Assembly: GCA_021772135.1 (NCBI GenBank)
Contig: JADYXQ010000023.1
Location: 1-64,000, forward strand
Direction: 5' to 3'
DNA from: Candidatus Obscuribacter sp.
GTDB lineage: Bacteria; Cyanobacteriota; Vampirovibrionia; Obscuribacterales; Obscuribacteraceae
Length of the DNA: 64,000 nucleotides
Shown here: positions 18,765 to 27,389 of the stretch, one piece after another
Position numbering within the stretch: position 1 is the stretch's first letter
Layout: every line of letters begins with the position of its first letter
Made by a program: the position numbers and the translations under genes
The notes under the pieces: model-generated
Told to the model about the DNA's origin: nothing
Seen by the model: only the letters and a program-made list of their open reading frames with translations
Database searches by the model: none

Positions 18765-18822
18765 ATAGCTAACAGCACTGTTGGTAGTGGCTCCACACAC
18801 ATGCCTAATCATAAAAAGTGCC

Positions 18823-18868
18823 AGTTGTCGTGGAAATCTACGTCCGGTCGTAAATTTCCACGTCAACT
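18823..18868 (+). ncRNA. Long near-perfect hairpin, candidate structured RNA element
   Basis: GTTGTCGTGGAAAT (18824-18837) faces ATTTCCACGTCAAC (18854-18867) with 13 of 14 positions complementary, plus an A-T closing pair outside. Inside, TACG pairs with CGTA around the loop tccggt. In total about 18 pairs in 46 bases. CGTCAAC recurs at 18882-18888 and CTAC(G/A)TCCGG at 18838 and 18867. It lies 24 bases before an intrinsic terminator, so the tail of this transcript could be a stable small RNA or a 3' UTR element. Confidence 0.45.
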
Positions 18869-18890
18869 ACATCCGGAACATCGTCAACAA

Positions 18891-18920
18891 AAAGCCGCTG
18901 AACTCAGCGGCTTTTTTATT
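18891..18920. terminator. Intrinsic (bidirectional) terminator
   Basis: GCCGCTG (18894-18900), loop AACT, CAGCGGC (18905-18911), followed by TTTTTT on the plus strand and preceded by an A-run that gives Ts on the minus strand. It sits between the converging 78-residue gene and korB and can serve both. Confidence 0.9.
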
Positions 18921-18938
18921 TCAAGAGCTAATTTGCAA

Positions 18939-19967
18939 CTACATCAACTCCGCCATGATTTCATCAAGCGCGCTCTTAGGCGGGCGAGTGATTGATTCAG
19001 GTAAAGTTGCCAGAGCGGCATCGCCAACATTCATAATGGTGGTGAAGTCTTCCTTGTTCTCGTTGATATAAAGCAGTCCTGTGAGGAATTCTTTATTGGC
19101 GTGAGCTTTTTTAATGGTGACTATGGCATTGATTTCGTCTGTCGGATCGTAATCGCGGTCAGTTTTTTTCAATCTGATTTTTGAACCGTCGTGCATTTCT
19201 ACTTCCTGCACTGAGCCTGGCTCATAATCAACACTGATTTGTTCAAAGAAAGGAACGTAGCCCAGTTCATGCAGAGGTGTTTCCATTTCTTTGGCGTATT
19301 TGTAGCTCTTGGTGGAACCTTCGTGATTATTGAAAGTTACGCAAGGGCTGATTACGTCAATTACCGCTGTGCCCTGGTGCGATCCGGCAGCCTTAAGCAG
19401 TGCCACCAGCTGTTTAGGATCGCCGGCGAATGAGCGGCCAACGAAGCTGCAACCAAGCTCGATAGCCAGGCCGCAGAGATCGATTGGAGGCAATTCATTC
19501 ATTACGCCGCTTTTGGCTTTAGAACCAAGATCGGCTGTAGCTGAGAATTGACCTTTGGTCAAGCCATAAACACCATTGTTTTCGATGATGTAAATCATCG
19601 GCACGTTGCGTCTGACCAAGTGACAAAATTGTCCCAGGCCGATTGAAGCAGTGTCGCCATCGCCACTAACACCAATCATGGTCAATGTGTGATTGGCCAT
19701 GCTGACGCCGGTTGCCACAGATGGCATTCTGCCGTGAACCGAGTTGAAACCGTGAGAACGGTTCAAGAAATAGGCTGGTGTTTTAGATGAGCAGCCGATG
19801 CCGCTCAGCTTTGCCACCATATGTGGTTCAGTACCAAGCTCATAAAAAGCTTTGATAATTTGCGCGGTGATAGCGTCGTGTCCGCAGCCATCGCAAAGTG
19901 TCGATGGAGCGCCTTTGTAATCATTTAGCGTTAAGCCAATGCGGTTGGTTGGAGGTGCTGCTGTCAT
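18939..19967 (-). CDS. korB: 2-oxoacid:ferredoxin oxidoreductase, beta (ThDP) subunit
   Basis: Forms, with the gamma-alpha subunit, an enzyme that oxidatively decarboxylates a 2-oxoacid to an acyl-CoA and reduces ferredoxin. LCDGCGH (residues 24-30) and the thiamine-diphosphate motif GDGD (about 102-105), with N in ENNGVYGLTKGQ, are intact. Length 342 fits the KorB/OorB type. The gene starts one base after the stop of korA with a GGAGAG ribosome site inside the korA end. 2-oxoglutarate is the commonest substrate for this subunit layout, but pyruvate or branched-chain oxoacids are possible. Confidence 0.9.
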   Translation of the reverse strand: MTAAPPTNRIGLTLNDYKGAPSTLCDGCGHDAITAQIIKAFYELGTEPHMVAKLSGIGCSSKTPAYFLNRSHGFNSVHGRMPSVATGVSMANHTLTMIGVSGDGDTASIGLGQFCHLVRRNVPMIYIIENNGVYGLTKGQFSATADLGSKAKSGVMNELPPIDLCGLAIELGCSFVGRSFAGDPKQLVALLKAAGSHQGTAVIDVISPCVTFNNHEGSTKSYKYAKEMETPLHELGYVPFFEQISVDYEPGSVQEVEMHDGSKIRLKKTDRDYDPTDEINAIVTIKKAHANKEFLTGLLYINENKEDFTTIMNVGDAALATLPESITRPPKSALDEIMAELM

Positions 19968-19968
19968 T

Positions 19969-21792
19969 TTATCTCTCCTGCTCCATGATGGCGTCGGTGA
20001 CGAATCTAGCGTCGATTGGCAGACCGTCGTAGTGTTTGACTGAGCGAATCTTCATTGCGAGGTCGGGTAGTTCGAGGCGAATCAGGTCTCTCATTTGAGC
20101 GTCTCTGTTTTGCTCGATTACGTACACGTGGTCGTGACCTTCAACAAACTTGCGCAGTTCGTCGGTGAAAGGCAGGGCTTTGATGCGCAGATAGCTTGTA
20201 GCGATGTTTGCTACTTTCAGCTGGTCGCGGGCTTCTTCAACGGCAAAGTCGGAAGAACCATAAGCAATCAAACCGATTATAGCGAATTTTTCCAGTGATA
20301 CCACCGATGGTGGGACAAACGCTCTAGCCGTTTGGAATTTCTTTTCCAGTCTGTCCATCAAGTTGACGTAATCTTCAGGCTTCTCGGTGTAACCTGCTTT
20401 TTCGTTGTGACCGGAACCACGAGTGAAGTAAGCGGCTTGCGGATGATCTGTGCCGGGCAAAGTGCGGTATGGAATGCCGTCACCATCGACGTCGCGATAG
20501 CGCTCGAATTTACCGGCTTTATCAATATCAGCGGCAGTCATGACTTTACCGCGGTTGATTGGCTTGGTCGGATAAACAAAAGGATCGCTCATCCAGTTAT
20601 TCATGCCGAGGTCAAGGTCGGTCAAGACAAAGATTGGAGTCTGGAATTTTTCAGCCAGTTCGAAAGCGTCGCCGGCCATTTCGTAGCATTCAGCTACGGA
20701 GCCGGGCAAGAGCACAATGTGTTTAGTGTCGCCGTGAGACAGAGTGTGAGCGCTAATTAAATCGGCCTGTGATGTACGTGTAGGCAAACCGGTTGATGGT
20801 CCGACTCTTTGCACATCAAAGATAACCACTGGAATTTCGGTGAAATAACCATAGCCGGTAAATTCAGCCATCAGTGAAATGCCCGGGCCCGATGTTGAAG
20901 TCATGGAGCGTGCTCCGGCCCAACCGGCACCGAGTGCCATACCAATGGCGGCCAGTTCGTCTTCGGCTTGAATAACGGCGAAGCTGGCTTTACCTGATTC
21001 TTTTTCGATTCGATAGGCTTTCAAATAATCGATCAACTGTTCGCAAAGACTTGAAGACGGTGTGATTGGGTACCAGGTAACTACAGTAACTCCGGCGAAC
21101 AATGAACCTAAGGCAGCGGCGGCATTGCCGTCGATAATGATTTTGCCCTGAGTTTTATTCATAGGCTCTACAGCGTAAGGATCTTGTTTTTTCAGATTCT
21201 CACGAGCCCAGTCGCGGCCGATTTTTACAGCGTTCAAGTTCAAGTCGATGGCTTTGGTTTTGCCTTCGAACTGTTTAGCAATGCTGGTTTCGATTTGAGC
21301 ATGATCAATATTCAAAAGTTCAGCCACAATGCCCACGTAAAGCATGTTGGTCAACAGTTTGCGCAACTTCATATTTTCGCTGGCCTTAGCAGCCAATTCG
21401 CTGAATGGCACTTGATAGTGCAAAACGTCTGTGCGAATCGCTTCTAAGCGAAGCTCGACCGGTGAAATGCAAACTGCGCCTGACGACAGACTTTTGACGT
21501 CTTCGATGGCCGTTTGCGGATTCATGGCGATGAGAATTTCTGTTTCAGCTTTTCTGGCGATGTATCCGTCTTTATTGACGCGAATGGTAAACCAGGTCGG
21601 CAGGCCGGCTATGTTAGATGGAAAGAGGTTCTTTCCACTGACCGGAATACCCATTTGGAAAATCGAGCGCATCAAGACGCTGTTTGAAGATTGGCTTCCT
21701 GAGCCATTTACGGTTGCAACCTGGATGGAAAAGTCATTGACGACTCGACCCTGCTCCAGTTTTTCTTTGCTACCCTCAGCTAGTGTGTTCAC
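19969..21792 (-). CDS. korA: 2-oxoacid:ferredoxin oxidoreductase, fused gamma-alpha subunit
   Basis: 607 residues. Residues about 25-200 are the gamma domain (VNGSGSQSSNSVLMRSIFQM, then LIAMNPQTAIEDV). From about 215 to the end is the alpha (pyrimidine-binding) domain, with GNAAAALGSLFAGVTVVTWY, YPITPSSSL and TSTSGPGISLM. This gamma-alpha order is the KorA/OorA arrangement. It starts at a GTG. The korB gene follows with a one-base gap. There is no ferredoxin-like delta subunit beside it, so an external ferredoxin must be used. Confidence 0.92.
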   Translation of the reverse strand: MNTLAEGSKEKLEQGRVVNDFSIQVATVNGSGSQSSNSVLMRSIFQMGIPVSGKNLFPSNIAGLPTWFTIRVNKDGYIARKAETEILIAMNPQTAIEDVKSLSSGAVCISPVELRLEAIRTDVLHYQVPFSELAAKASENMKLRKLLTNMLYVGIVAELLNIDHAQIETSIAKQFEGKTKAIDLNLNAVKIGRDWARENLKKQDPYAVEPMNKTQGKIIIDGNAAAALGSLFAGVTVVTWYPITPSSSLCEQLIDYLKAYRIEKESGKASFAVIQAEDELAAIGMALGAGWAGARSMTSTSGPGISLMAEFTGYGYFTEIPVVIFDVQRVGPSTGLPTRTSQADLISAHTLSHGDTKHIVLLPGSVAECYEMAGDAFELAEKFQTPIFVLTDLDLGMNNWMSDPFVYPTKPINRGKVMTAADIDKAGKFERYRDVDGDGIPYRTLPGTDHPQAAYFTRGSGHNEKAGYTEKPEDYVNLMDRLEKKFQTARAFVPPSVVSLEKFAIIGLIAYGSSDFAVEEARDQLKVANIATSYLRIKALPFTDELRKFVEGHDHVYVIEQNRDAQMRDLIRLELPDLAMKIRSVKHYDGLPIDARFVTDAIMEQER

Positions 21793-21918
21793 TTTGCGAA
21801 TATCCTATTGAAAGAGCTCTGTGGCTGTGTACCGTCAATAGTCTAGCAACGCTAACGCCGAAACGCCCGCAAATACCAAAAGGCCTAAGCTTTTCGAGAT
21901 GCTTTGAAACGTCTGGCT

Positions 21919-23562
21919 TTATTCTTCTACTCGAGCGTCAATAAGAAATGGTCCGGGGTTCTCGAACATGGCCTCTAGAGCCGATTCTAACTGACCCATG
22001 GTAGCTACTTTTAGAGCCGGTATGCGCATCGCTTGCGATAATTCTGGGAAATAAATCTCAGGTCTGTCGAGAGGAAATTTATTTTCACTGACGCCTAAGT
22101 GTAAGTTAAGGCTATTTGAGCCGCGAGTATTAACGACCACAAATTTAGTGTTGAGGCCGTAGTGTGCAGCTGTCCACAGAGCCTGAGGCGCCTGTAAAAG
22201 CGATTGGTCCGACGTGATGCAAACTACCGGGCTCTCCGGAGATGCCCACTGCGTGCCGAGTGCGGCTCCGACAGCGTAACCATCGATGCCTGAATTAGAA
22301 GCGAAATAAGCGGAGCTGCCTTCCAGGCTCATCACTACGGAAGGATCTGTCATTGTGCCGACAATGTCTGTTACCACAATAGAATTGGAAGTGCGGGCAC
22401 CGTCCAGACTGCGCAAGAGCCAGAAGAGCGAGATGGCATCGTCGGCGCCCGGATAGACCAGAGTTTCTTCCAGTTTCTGCCTGCTCATAGCCACTTGCTG
22501 AATGGTATCTTGCGCTCTCCGCTTGGCCATATTGAGCCACTTGGCATCGGCAATCAGTTGGACCTCAGCCCGCAAGCGCGACATCGATTCGGCAATATCG
22601 GCTGTAGCTGCGGCGATGCACGGCAGGCTTTTGCCGGACAGCGTCGGGTCGACGTTGATTTGAATTACCGAAGTGCGCGGTGAAATAAGAGCCGCTTGTC
22701 CTGAGGTTTCAGGCAAACGTGTCTGCATACCCAGCGCAAGAATGAGATCGTGGCCTTTTAAATTTTCACGTGCCTGGTCAATCTCGGTAGAAAGTACCCC
22801 GGCAAATTGCGGGTGACGGTTGGGAAAATTGACACCTGTGGGCATCGGTTCACTGTAAACGGTGCAGCCCAATACTTCAGCTAGAGTTGCGGTCTCTTTG
22901 CGCGAACGAAACTGACTGACTTCATTGCCGGCGATAATGCAGGGATTACCGGATGAAACTAAAGAGCGGGCGGTTTTTAAAACAAAATTGTGGTCGGCTG
23001 GGCCAAGCGGGCTGGTGTGAGGCGGAGTAATGGTCATGCCTTCAGCCGGCTTGCCAAGGATGTCAACGGGAATTGAGACCAGCACCGGTCCTTTAGGAGG
23101 TGAGAACGCCTCTGTAAAAGCCCGGCGAATCAGTCGCGGAATTTCTCCCGGGCTACGTGCTTCGGCCACCCATTTGCAAACCGGGCGGCTGATACCGAGC
23201 AGATCTACAGTGAGAGCCGGATCATCGTTGAGAATCTGCGTGCTTTGTTGATCGCAAATAATGATCATGGGAATGTGAATGCGGCTGGCGGTGTAGATTG
23301 CGGCCAGTGAACTGACAAGACCCTGACCGGCGGAAAGCAGAAGCACGGCCGCTTTAGACGATGCTTGAGCGTAACCGATGCTCATGAATGCAGCGGTCAA
23401 CTCGCTGGCTGTGTAGACCTGGCGAAAATCTTTGGCATCCGCCAGTGCCAGGGCGATTGGCGAGCTTGACGACCTAGGTGCCATGAAAATCTGGCTGGCA
23501 CCTTCAGTCAATAATTGCTGCAGCAGCAAGTCGCTGGTAAGTTTCGTTTGGGATTTAGTCAT
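21919..23562 (-). CDS. Thiamine-diphosphate enzyme, benzoylformate decarboxylase/acetolactate synthase-like
   Basis: Start chosen at ATG 23562, one base after the GNAT stop; a TTG at 23577 would overlap. Three ThDP-fold domains are visible. The N-terminal one carries the catalytic Glu in ASELTAAFMSIGYAQA (near 54). A central Rossmann-like domain follows, then a C-terminal domain. The cofactor motif, normally GDG...N, reads SDQS with the Asp kept and a matching Asn 26 residues on (LWTAAHYGLN then VVVN). Alignment by eye is closest to benzoylformate decarboxylase. The two glycines of GDG are lost, so activity is uncertain. It lies upstream of korAB on the same strand. Confidence 0.8.
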   Translation of the reverse strand: MTKSQTKLTSDLLLQQLLTEGASQIFMAPRSSSSPIALALADAKDFRQVYTASELTAAFMSIGYAQASSKAAVLLLSAGQGLVSSLAAIYTASRIHIPMIIICDQQSTQILNDDPALTVDLLGISRPVCKWVAEARSPGEIPRLIRRAFTEAFSPPKGPVLVSIPVDILGKPAEGMTITPPHTSPLGPADHNFVLKTARSLVSSGNPCIIAGNEVSQFRSRKETATLAEVLGCTVYSEPMPTGVNFPNRHPQFAGVLSTEIDQARENLKGHDLILALGMQTRLPETSGQAALISPRTSVIQINVDPTLSGKSLPCIAAATADIAESMSRLRAEVQLIADAKWLNMAKRRAQDTIQQVAMSRQKLEETLVYPGADDAISLFWLLRSLDGARTSNSIVVTDIVGTMTDPSVVMSLEGSSAYFASNSGIDGYAVGAALGTQWASPESPVVCITSDQSLLQAPQALWTAAHYGLNTKFVVVNTRGSNSLNLHLGVSENKFPLDRPEIYFPELSQAMRIPALKVATMGQLESALEAMFENPGPFLIDARVEE

Positions 23563-23563
23563 T

Positions 23564-24586
23564 TCAGAGATGATCAAGTTCCATTAGAGGGCAGGGAAAA
23601 TTTTCAAACCATTGCTCTACTTCAATGTCAAGCGGCATTAGCATAGCCCGACCCCAGTCTCTCTCAGAGTAATGGATTTGTCCCTGAAATTCAGCCTGGA
23701 AATTATCCGGGCCAAGGAAGACTTTTAAGTTAAACCCTGGAGAAAGCTCACGTAAATTACCTTCCCATCCTCGTAGTTTGCGAATCTGCAAAGCGGTGGC
23801 TTGAGTTAACACTGCACTCCATAGATTTTGCGCGCCGATGCCGCCATCAGCCAATTCGAGGATGCGCATAATCGATCCGCCTACTTCGTATATGCAATAG
23901 CCACCCTTGCCACCCTCTTCAATTTTTAGCAATTGCAGGCGCGGCCATGACAACTTTGAATTCTGATGCAGATAAATTTCTTTGGCAATTTTGTAGTGCC
24001 AGTATTGAGCGTCGCGCGTAATGCCGAAAGGTCTGCGACTTAGCCACCGCTGGTGGTTGCGCTGTAAAAAGTCGATATGACCATACTCAAGGGGCTCGAT
24101 TGTGTAATCGGGCATGGTCAGTTTGTTAGCTCCGCCGTGTGAGCGCGCTTCTTTGACGTCGATAGAAAAATCGATGCTGCTTAATTCTTGAAAACCGTGG
24201 CGTTCATAAAAATCCGGACCGATATCAGAAAACAACAATATGCCGGCCGCTCCCGATTCTTCCGCCCACTTTCTGTAAGCATCCATGAACTGGTCGCCAA
24301 AGCCTTTGCCGCGAAACCTGGGCCGCGAGAACACCGCGCCAATTCCTAGAAATTGATATGTTTTACCCCGAGCCGTCACTTCAATGTCATAAGATTTACA
24401 GCTGGCCGCTATTTCGCCGCCGCTGCGCAAAGCAAAAAAACGTTGATGCCGCCGGCCCCAATTGTGAGTGCGCTGAAACTGGTTGTATTCCAGATAATTG
24501 GCCCTGCTCAGGCCGGCCGACCAGATTTCATAAGTCTCGTGTAAGACATGCAAAATTTCAGAATCGCGAATTTCCAACAATGTCAT
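23564..24586 (-). CDS. GNAT-family N-acetyltransferase
   Basis: Contains the acetyl-CoA binding motif A, FSRPRFRGKGFGDQFMDAY (about residues 94-112), followed by the typical late strand FYERHGFQEL. At 340 residues it is long for a single GNAT domain. The C-terminal 180 residues resemble a second, degenerate acetyltransferase half, as in Eis-like tandem GNAT proteins. It is the first gene of a minus-strand run with the ThDP enzyme (one-base gap), then korA and korB after 126 bases. Substrate unknown. Confidence 0.8.
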   Translation of the reverse strand: MTLLEIRDSEILHVLHETYEIWSAGLSRANYLEYNQFQRTHNWGRRHQRFFALRSGGEIAASCKSYDIEVTARGKTYQFLGIGAVFSRPRFRGKGFGDQFMDAYRKWAEESGAAGILLFSDIGPDFYERHGFQELSSIDFSIDVKEARSHGGANKLTMPDYTIEPLEYGHIDFLQRNHQRWLSRRPFGITRDAQYWHYKIAKEIYLHQNSKLSWPRLQLLKIEEGGKGGYCIYEVGGSIMRILELADGGIGAQNLWSAVLTQATALQIRKLRGWEGNLRELSPGFNLKVFLGPDNFQAEFQGQIHYSERDWGRAMLMPLDIEVEQWFENFPCPLMELDHL

Positions 24587-24666
24587 TTAGTCAATCACTG
24601 TATCTTTCGTGCTTTAGTATTGTCCTGTATTTATAGATTCTTGCGTCAACATACGGAAGTGAACAA

Positions 24667-26016
24667 TTGAATTCTGCGAATTCATCCGAGCCGTTTAAGT
24701 CGAATCAAAGCAGCGGAACCACAGTATATCTGGGGCATGTGATTACACCCCTGAGTACTAGCCAGTATCTTGACTACGTTAACGGGGCACTAGTTGTTGA
24801 CGGGGACGGTGTCATTGTCGCTGTGGGCCACTGGTCTGACCTGCAAGCCGATTATGCTGCCGCGGTCAATATTGTCAATCTTGGACAGCGTCTGATTTTG
24901 CCTGGTTTAGTCGATCTGCATTTGCATTTGCCGCAGGTTTCGCAGACAGGTCGATCCGGAGAACACCTTTTGGCCTGGCTAAATAAGTACATTTTTCCGG
25001 CGGAGTCCCGTTTTTCAGACACCCGGCACGCTCGTAAAATTGCCACCTGGTTTTTCGATGAACTGGCTCGCAATGGCACAACTCTGGCAGTGGTTTTCAC
25101 TACTATACATAAAGCCGCTGCTGATGCCGCTTTTGAAGTAGCTCTGGCTAAAGGCAGCCGGGTTATTATGGGCAAAGTGATGATGGATGCTAATTCGCCG
25201 CCGGCTCTGACTGAGCAAACCGCAACTTCTTTGCAAGAATCTGAAGAACTGGCGCAAAAATGGCATGGAGCCGACAATGGCCGCCTGCTCTACGCCTTCA
25301 CTCCGCGTTTCGGCGTCACTTCAACCCCTGAATTACTTGAGGGAGTGGGGCGGCTATTTGCTAAATATCCCGGTACTTACGTGCATACGCATTTGTCTGA
25401 AGCCAAAGAAGAAATTCAATTTGTCTCCAAACAATTTCCGCAAGCGCGTAGCTACCTTGACGTTTACCGCGGCTTTGGCATTATTGGCGAGCGCACTGTT
25501 TTTGCCCATGCTATTCACCTTGATGATGATGACATCAAATGCGTCAAAGAAACGCGCAGCTCTCTGGCTCACTGTCCCAGTTCCAATTTCTTCCTCAAAA
25601 GCGGTGCATTTCTCTATCAAAAAATTCGTGCTGCCGGCTGTCTCTTCGGCCTTGGTTCAGATGTGGCCGCGGGACCGTCTATGAGCCTGTTTAATGTCAT
25701 GAAAGACGCCAATTATATGCAACCGGATATCTGGATCGAACCACCTGAGCTGCTTTACCGCGCCACCCTGGGCGGCGCTCAGGCAGCCCACCTGGACCAC
25801 CTGATCGGCTCGCTCAGCGTTGGCAAGGAAGCGGATTTCATTGTTGTCGATCCCAGCAGAAAAAGCGGCATCGTGGACGATATCTTGAGCCAGCCCACTG
25901 ATGAAATACTTTCCAGCCTGGTATTTTTGGGTGATGACCGCCTGATTGAGTCTACTTATGTCAGAGGTAAATGCATTTTTCACTGCAAAAATGTAGATAT
26001 GCTTGCAACCTGTTAG
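24667..26016 (+). CDS. guaD: Guanine deaminase (amidohydrolase family)
   Basis: Converts guanine to xanthine and ammonia. The metal motif DLHLHLPQ (near residue 82), with the downstream G-x-x-LLAWLNKYIFPAE, is characteristic of GuaD. Other metal ligands are in VHTHLSEAKEE (near 239), FAHAIHLDDDD (near 279) and GLGSDVAAGPS (near 330). Length 449 is standard. The TTG start has a GGAAG ribosome site. A hypoxanthine phosphoribosyltransferase gene follows by 27 bases, making a purine-salvage unit. Confidence 0.9.
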   Translation: MNSANSSEPFKSNQSSGTTVYLGHVITPLSTSQYLDYVNGALVVDGDGVIVAVGHWSDLQADYAAAVNIVNLGQRLILPGLVDLHLHLPQVSQTGRSGEHLLAWLNKYIFPAESRFSDTRHARKIATWFFDELARNGTTLAVVFTTIHKAAADAAFEVALAKGSRVIMGKVMMDANSPPALTEQTATSLQESEELAQKWHGADNGRLLYAFTPRFGVTSTPELLEGVGRLFAKYPGTYVHTHLSEAKEEIQFVSKQFPQARSYLDVYRGFGIIGERTVFAHAIHLDDDDIKCVKETRSSLAHCPSSNFFLKSGAFLYQKIRAAGCLFGLGSDVAAGPSMSLFNVMKDANYMQPDIWIEPPELLYRATLGGAQAAHLDHLIGSLSVGKEADFIVVDPSRKSGIVDDILSQPTDEILSSLVFLGDDRLIESTYVRGKCIFHCKNVDMLATC

Positions 26017-26043
26017 GATCTGCCTGTTCCATGGAGTTTAACA

Positions 26044-26631
26044 ATGTCTGGTCAGACTGACGTAGCAGCAGCGAAAATTGAACGTGACAAAGAAGTGGAG
26101 TCGATTCGCACAATCTACTCACACGAACAAATACAACAACGAGTGGTTGAACTGGGCGCGCAAATCAGCCAAGATTATGCCGAATTGGAAAATCCGGTTG
26201 TAATCGGTGTGATGAAAGGGGCTTTTTGTTTTCTGGCTGATATCGTCAGACAAATTGTCACCCAAGATCCGCTACAAATCGAATTTGTGCGTTTAGCCAG
26301 TTATGGCAGTGCCACTGAAAGTTCTGGTGCGGTGCAGACACCATATCTGGAGCTGCCCAATATTGCCCGTCGCAATATTATTGTGGTGGAAGATATTATC
26401 GACTCTGGTCGCACCGCAAAATTCTTCATGGAATATTTGCGGGAGCAGTTTAATCCCAACACTCTTAAAATTGCGGTTTTTCTCGACAAACCATCTCGTC
26501 GAGTTGTACCTGTTATTGCCGATTATGTAGGCTTCAGCATCGAAGATTTGTTTGTAGTCGGTTATGGTTTGGATTATGCTGAAAAATACCGCGAGTTGCC
26601 TTACTTGGGTGAGTTGAAGTTAACAAAATAA
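26044..26631 (+). CDS. hpt: Hypoxanthine (guanine) phosphoribosyltransferase
   Basis: Joins hypoxanthine or guanine to PRPP, giving IMP or GMP. The PRPP-binding signature VVEDIIDSGRTAKF is near residues 114-127, and FVRLASYGSAT precedes it as in the family. Length 195 includes an N-terminal extension of about 20 residues. GGAG lies seven bases before the ATG. It follows guaD and precedes a membrane-protein gene by 19 bases, all on the plus strand. Confidence 0.94.
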   Translation: MSGQTDVAAAKIERDKEVESIRTIYSHEQIQQRVVELGAQISQDYAELENPVVIGVMKGAFCFLADIVRQIVTQDPLQIEFVRLASYGSATESSGAVQTPYLELPNIARRNIIVVEDIIDSGRTAKFFMEYLREQFNPNTLKIAVFLDKPSRRVVPVIADYVGFSIEDLFVVGYGLDYAEKYRELPYLGELKLTK

Positions 26632-26650
26632 CTTTTACATCGAGGATCAA

Positions 26651-27346
26651 TTGTCGGACCAACCTGATGAGCTGAAAGAAGAGCCTGTTAAAGCTCCCAA
26701 AGACAAAGAAACTGCATCGACCGATGCAGATATTGTCATTGCAAACGATAGAGCGAAAATTCCAATCGATGGTCGCAGCAATTTGTCTATTTTTGACCTG
26801 GCTGCCGGTGTTTTGATTCTGGCATTTCTGTCTTTGTTTGCCATCAATTGTTTTGTCGCTCATCTGGCTTCCACCTACAACGAAGATATGTGCGGAGTGG
26901 CTATAGCCCTGGCAGGGCAAGCCGCCACCGAGGGCAAGGATACTCTCGATGTGCAGCGCAGAGCTTATGGTTTTATGGATAAGTGCGGTCCTGGCGGATT
27001 TTTTGTGGAGCGCCCGGAGCTGATTACTTTCTATGACGAAATCAAACCTGATTTTCGTCAGGTGACAATTGCCACCGCCACTAAAGTTTTGATTCCAGCG
27101 CCTTTTATCTGTGCCGATCGCAGTCGTTTTGAAAAAGACGGAATGCACGTGATTTTCAAACACGTTTATCAATTTCAATTGAAAAATCCTAGAAACTGCA
27201 ACTCGGGAAAGATTAAAATCAATCCTACGGGCAAAACATTTGAAATTAAAATGATCGATAATCCAATCGTTCCCAAGCCCACCGTTAAAAAGAAGACTGG
27301 CAAGGAGAAAAACCCCAAGCCAGCTTCTGGTTCTGGTGCCGGCTAG
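26651..27346 (+). CDS. Single-pass membrane protein, possibly TadE/TadG-like
   Basis: A 231-residue protein from a TTG start with GAGG six bases upstream. The first 50 residues are charged. One hydrophobic helix (DLAAGVLILAFLSLFAINCF) follows, then an extracytoplasmic domain with four Cys (MCGV, DKCG, FICAD, NCNSG) that could form disulfides, and a Lys/Pro/Gly tail. The single helix followed by a stretch rich in small residues (VAIALAGQAATEG) recalls TadE/TadG minor pilins. The next gene, on the other strand, is cpaB of the Tad pilus system. This assignment is tentative. Confidence 0.5.
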   Translation: MSDQPDELKEEPVKAPKDKETASTDADIVIANDRAKIPIDGRSNLSIFDLAAGVLILAFLSLFAINCFVAHLASTYNEDMCGVAIALAGQAATEGKDTLDVQRRAYGFMDKCGPGGFFVERPELITFYDEIKPDFRQVTIATATKVLIPAPFICADRSRFEKDGMHVIFKHVYQFQLKNPRNCNSGKIKINPTGKTFEIKMIDNPIVPKPTVKKKTGKEKNPKPASGSGAG

Positions 27347-27389
27347 TTGAACTAGTGGCGTGAATTAGTGGACAGTTTCGTAAACAGAC

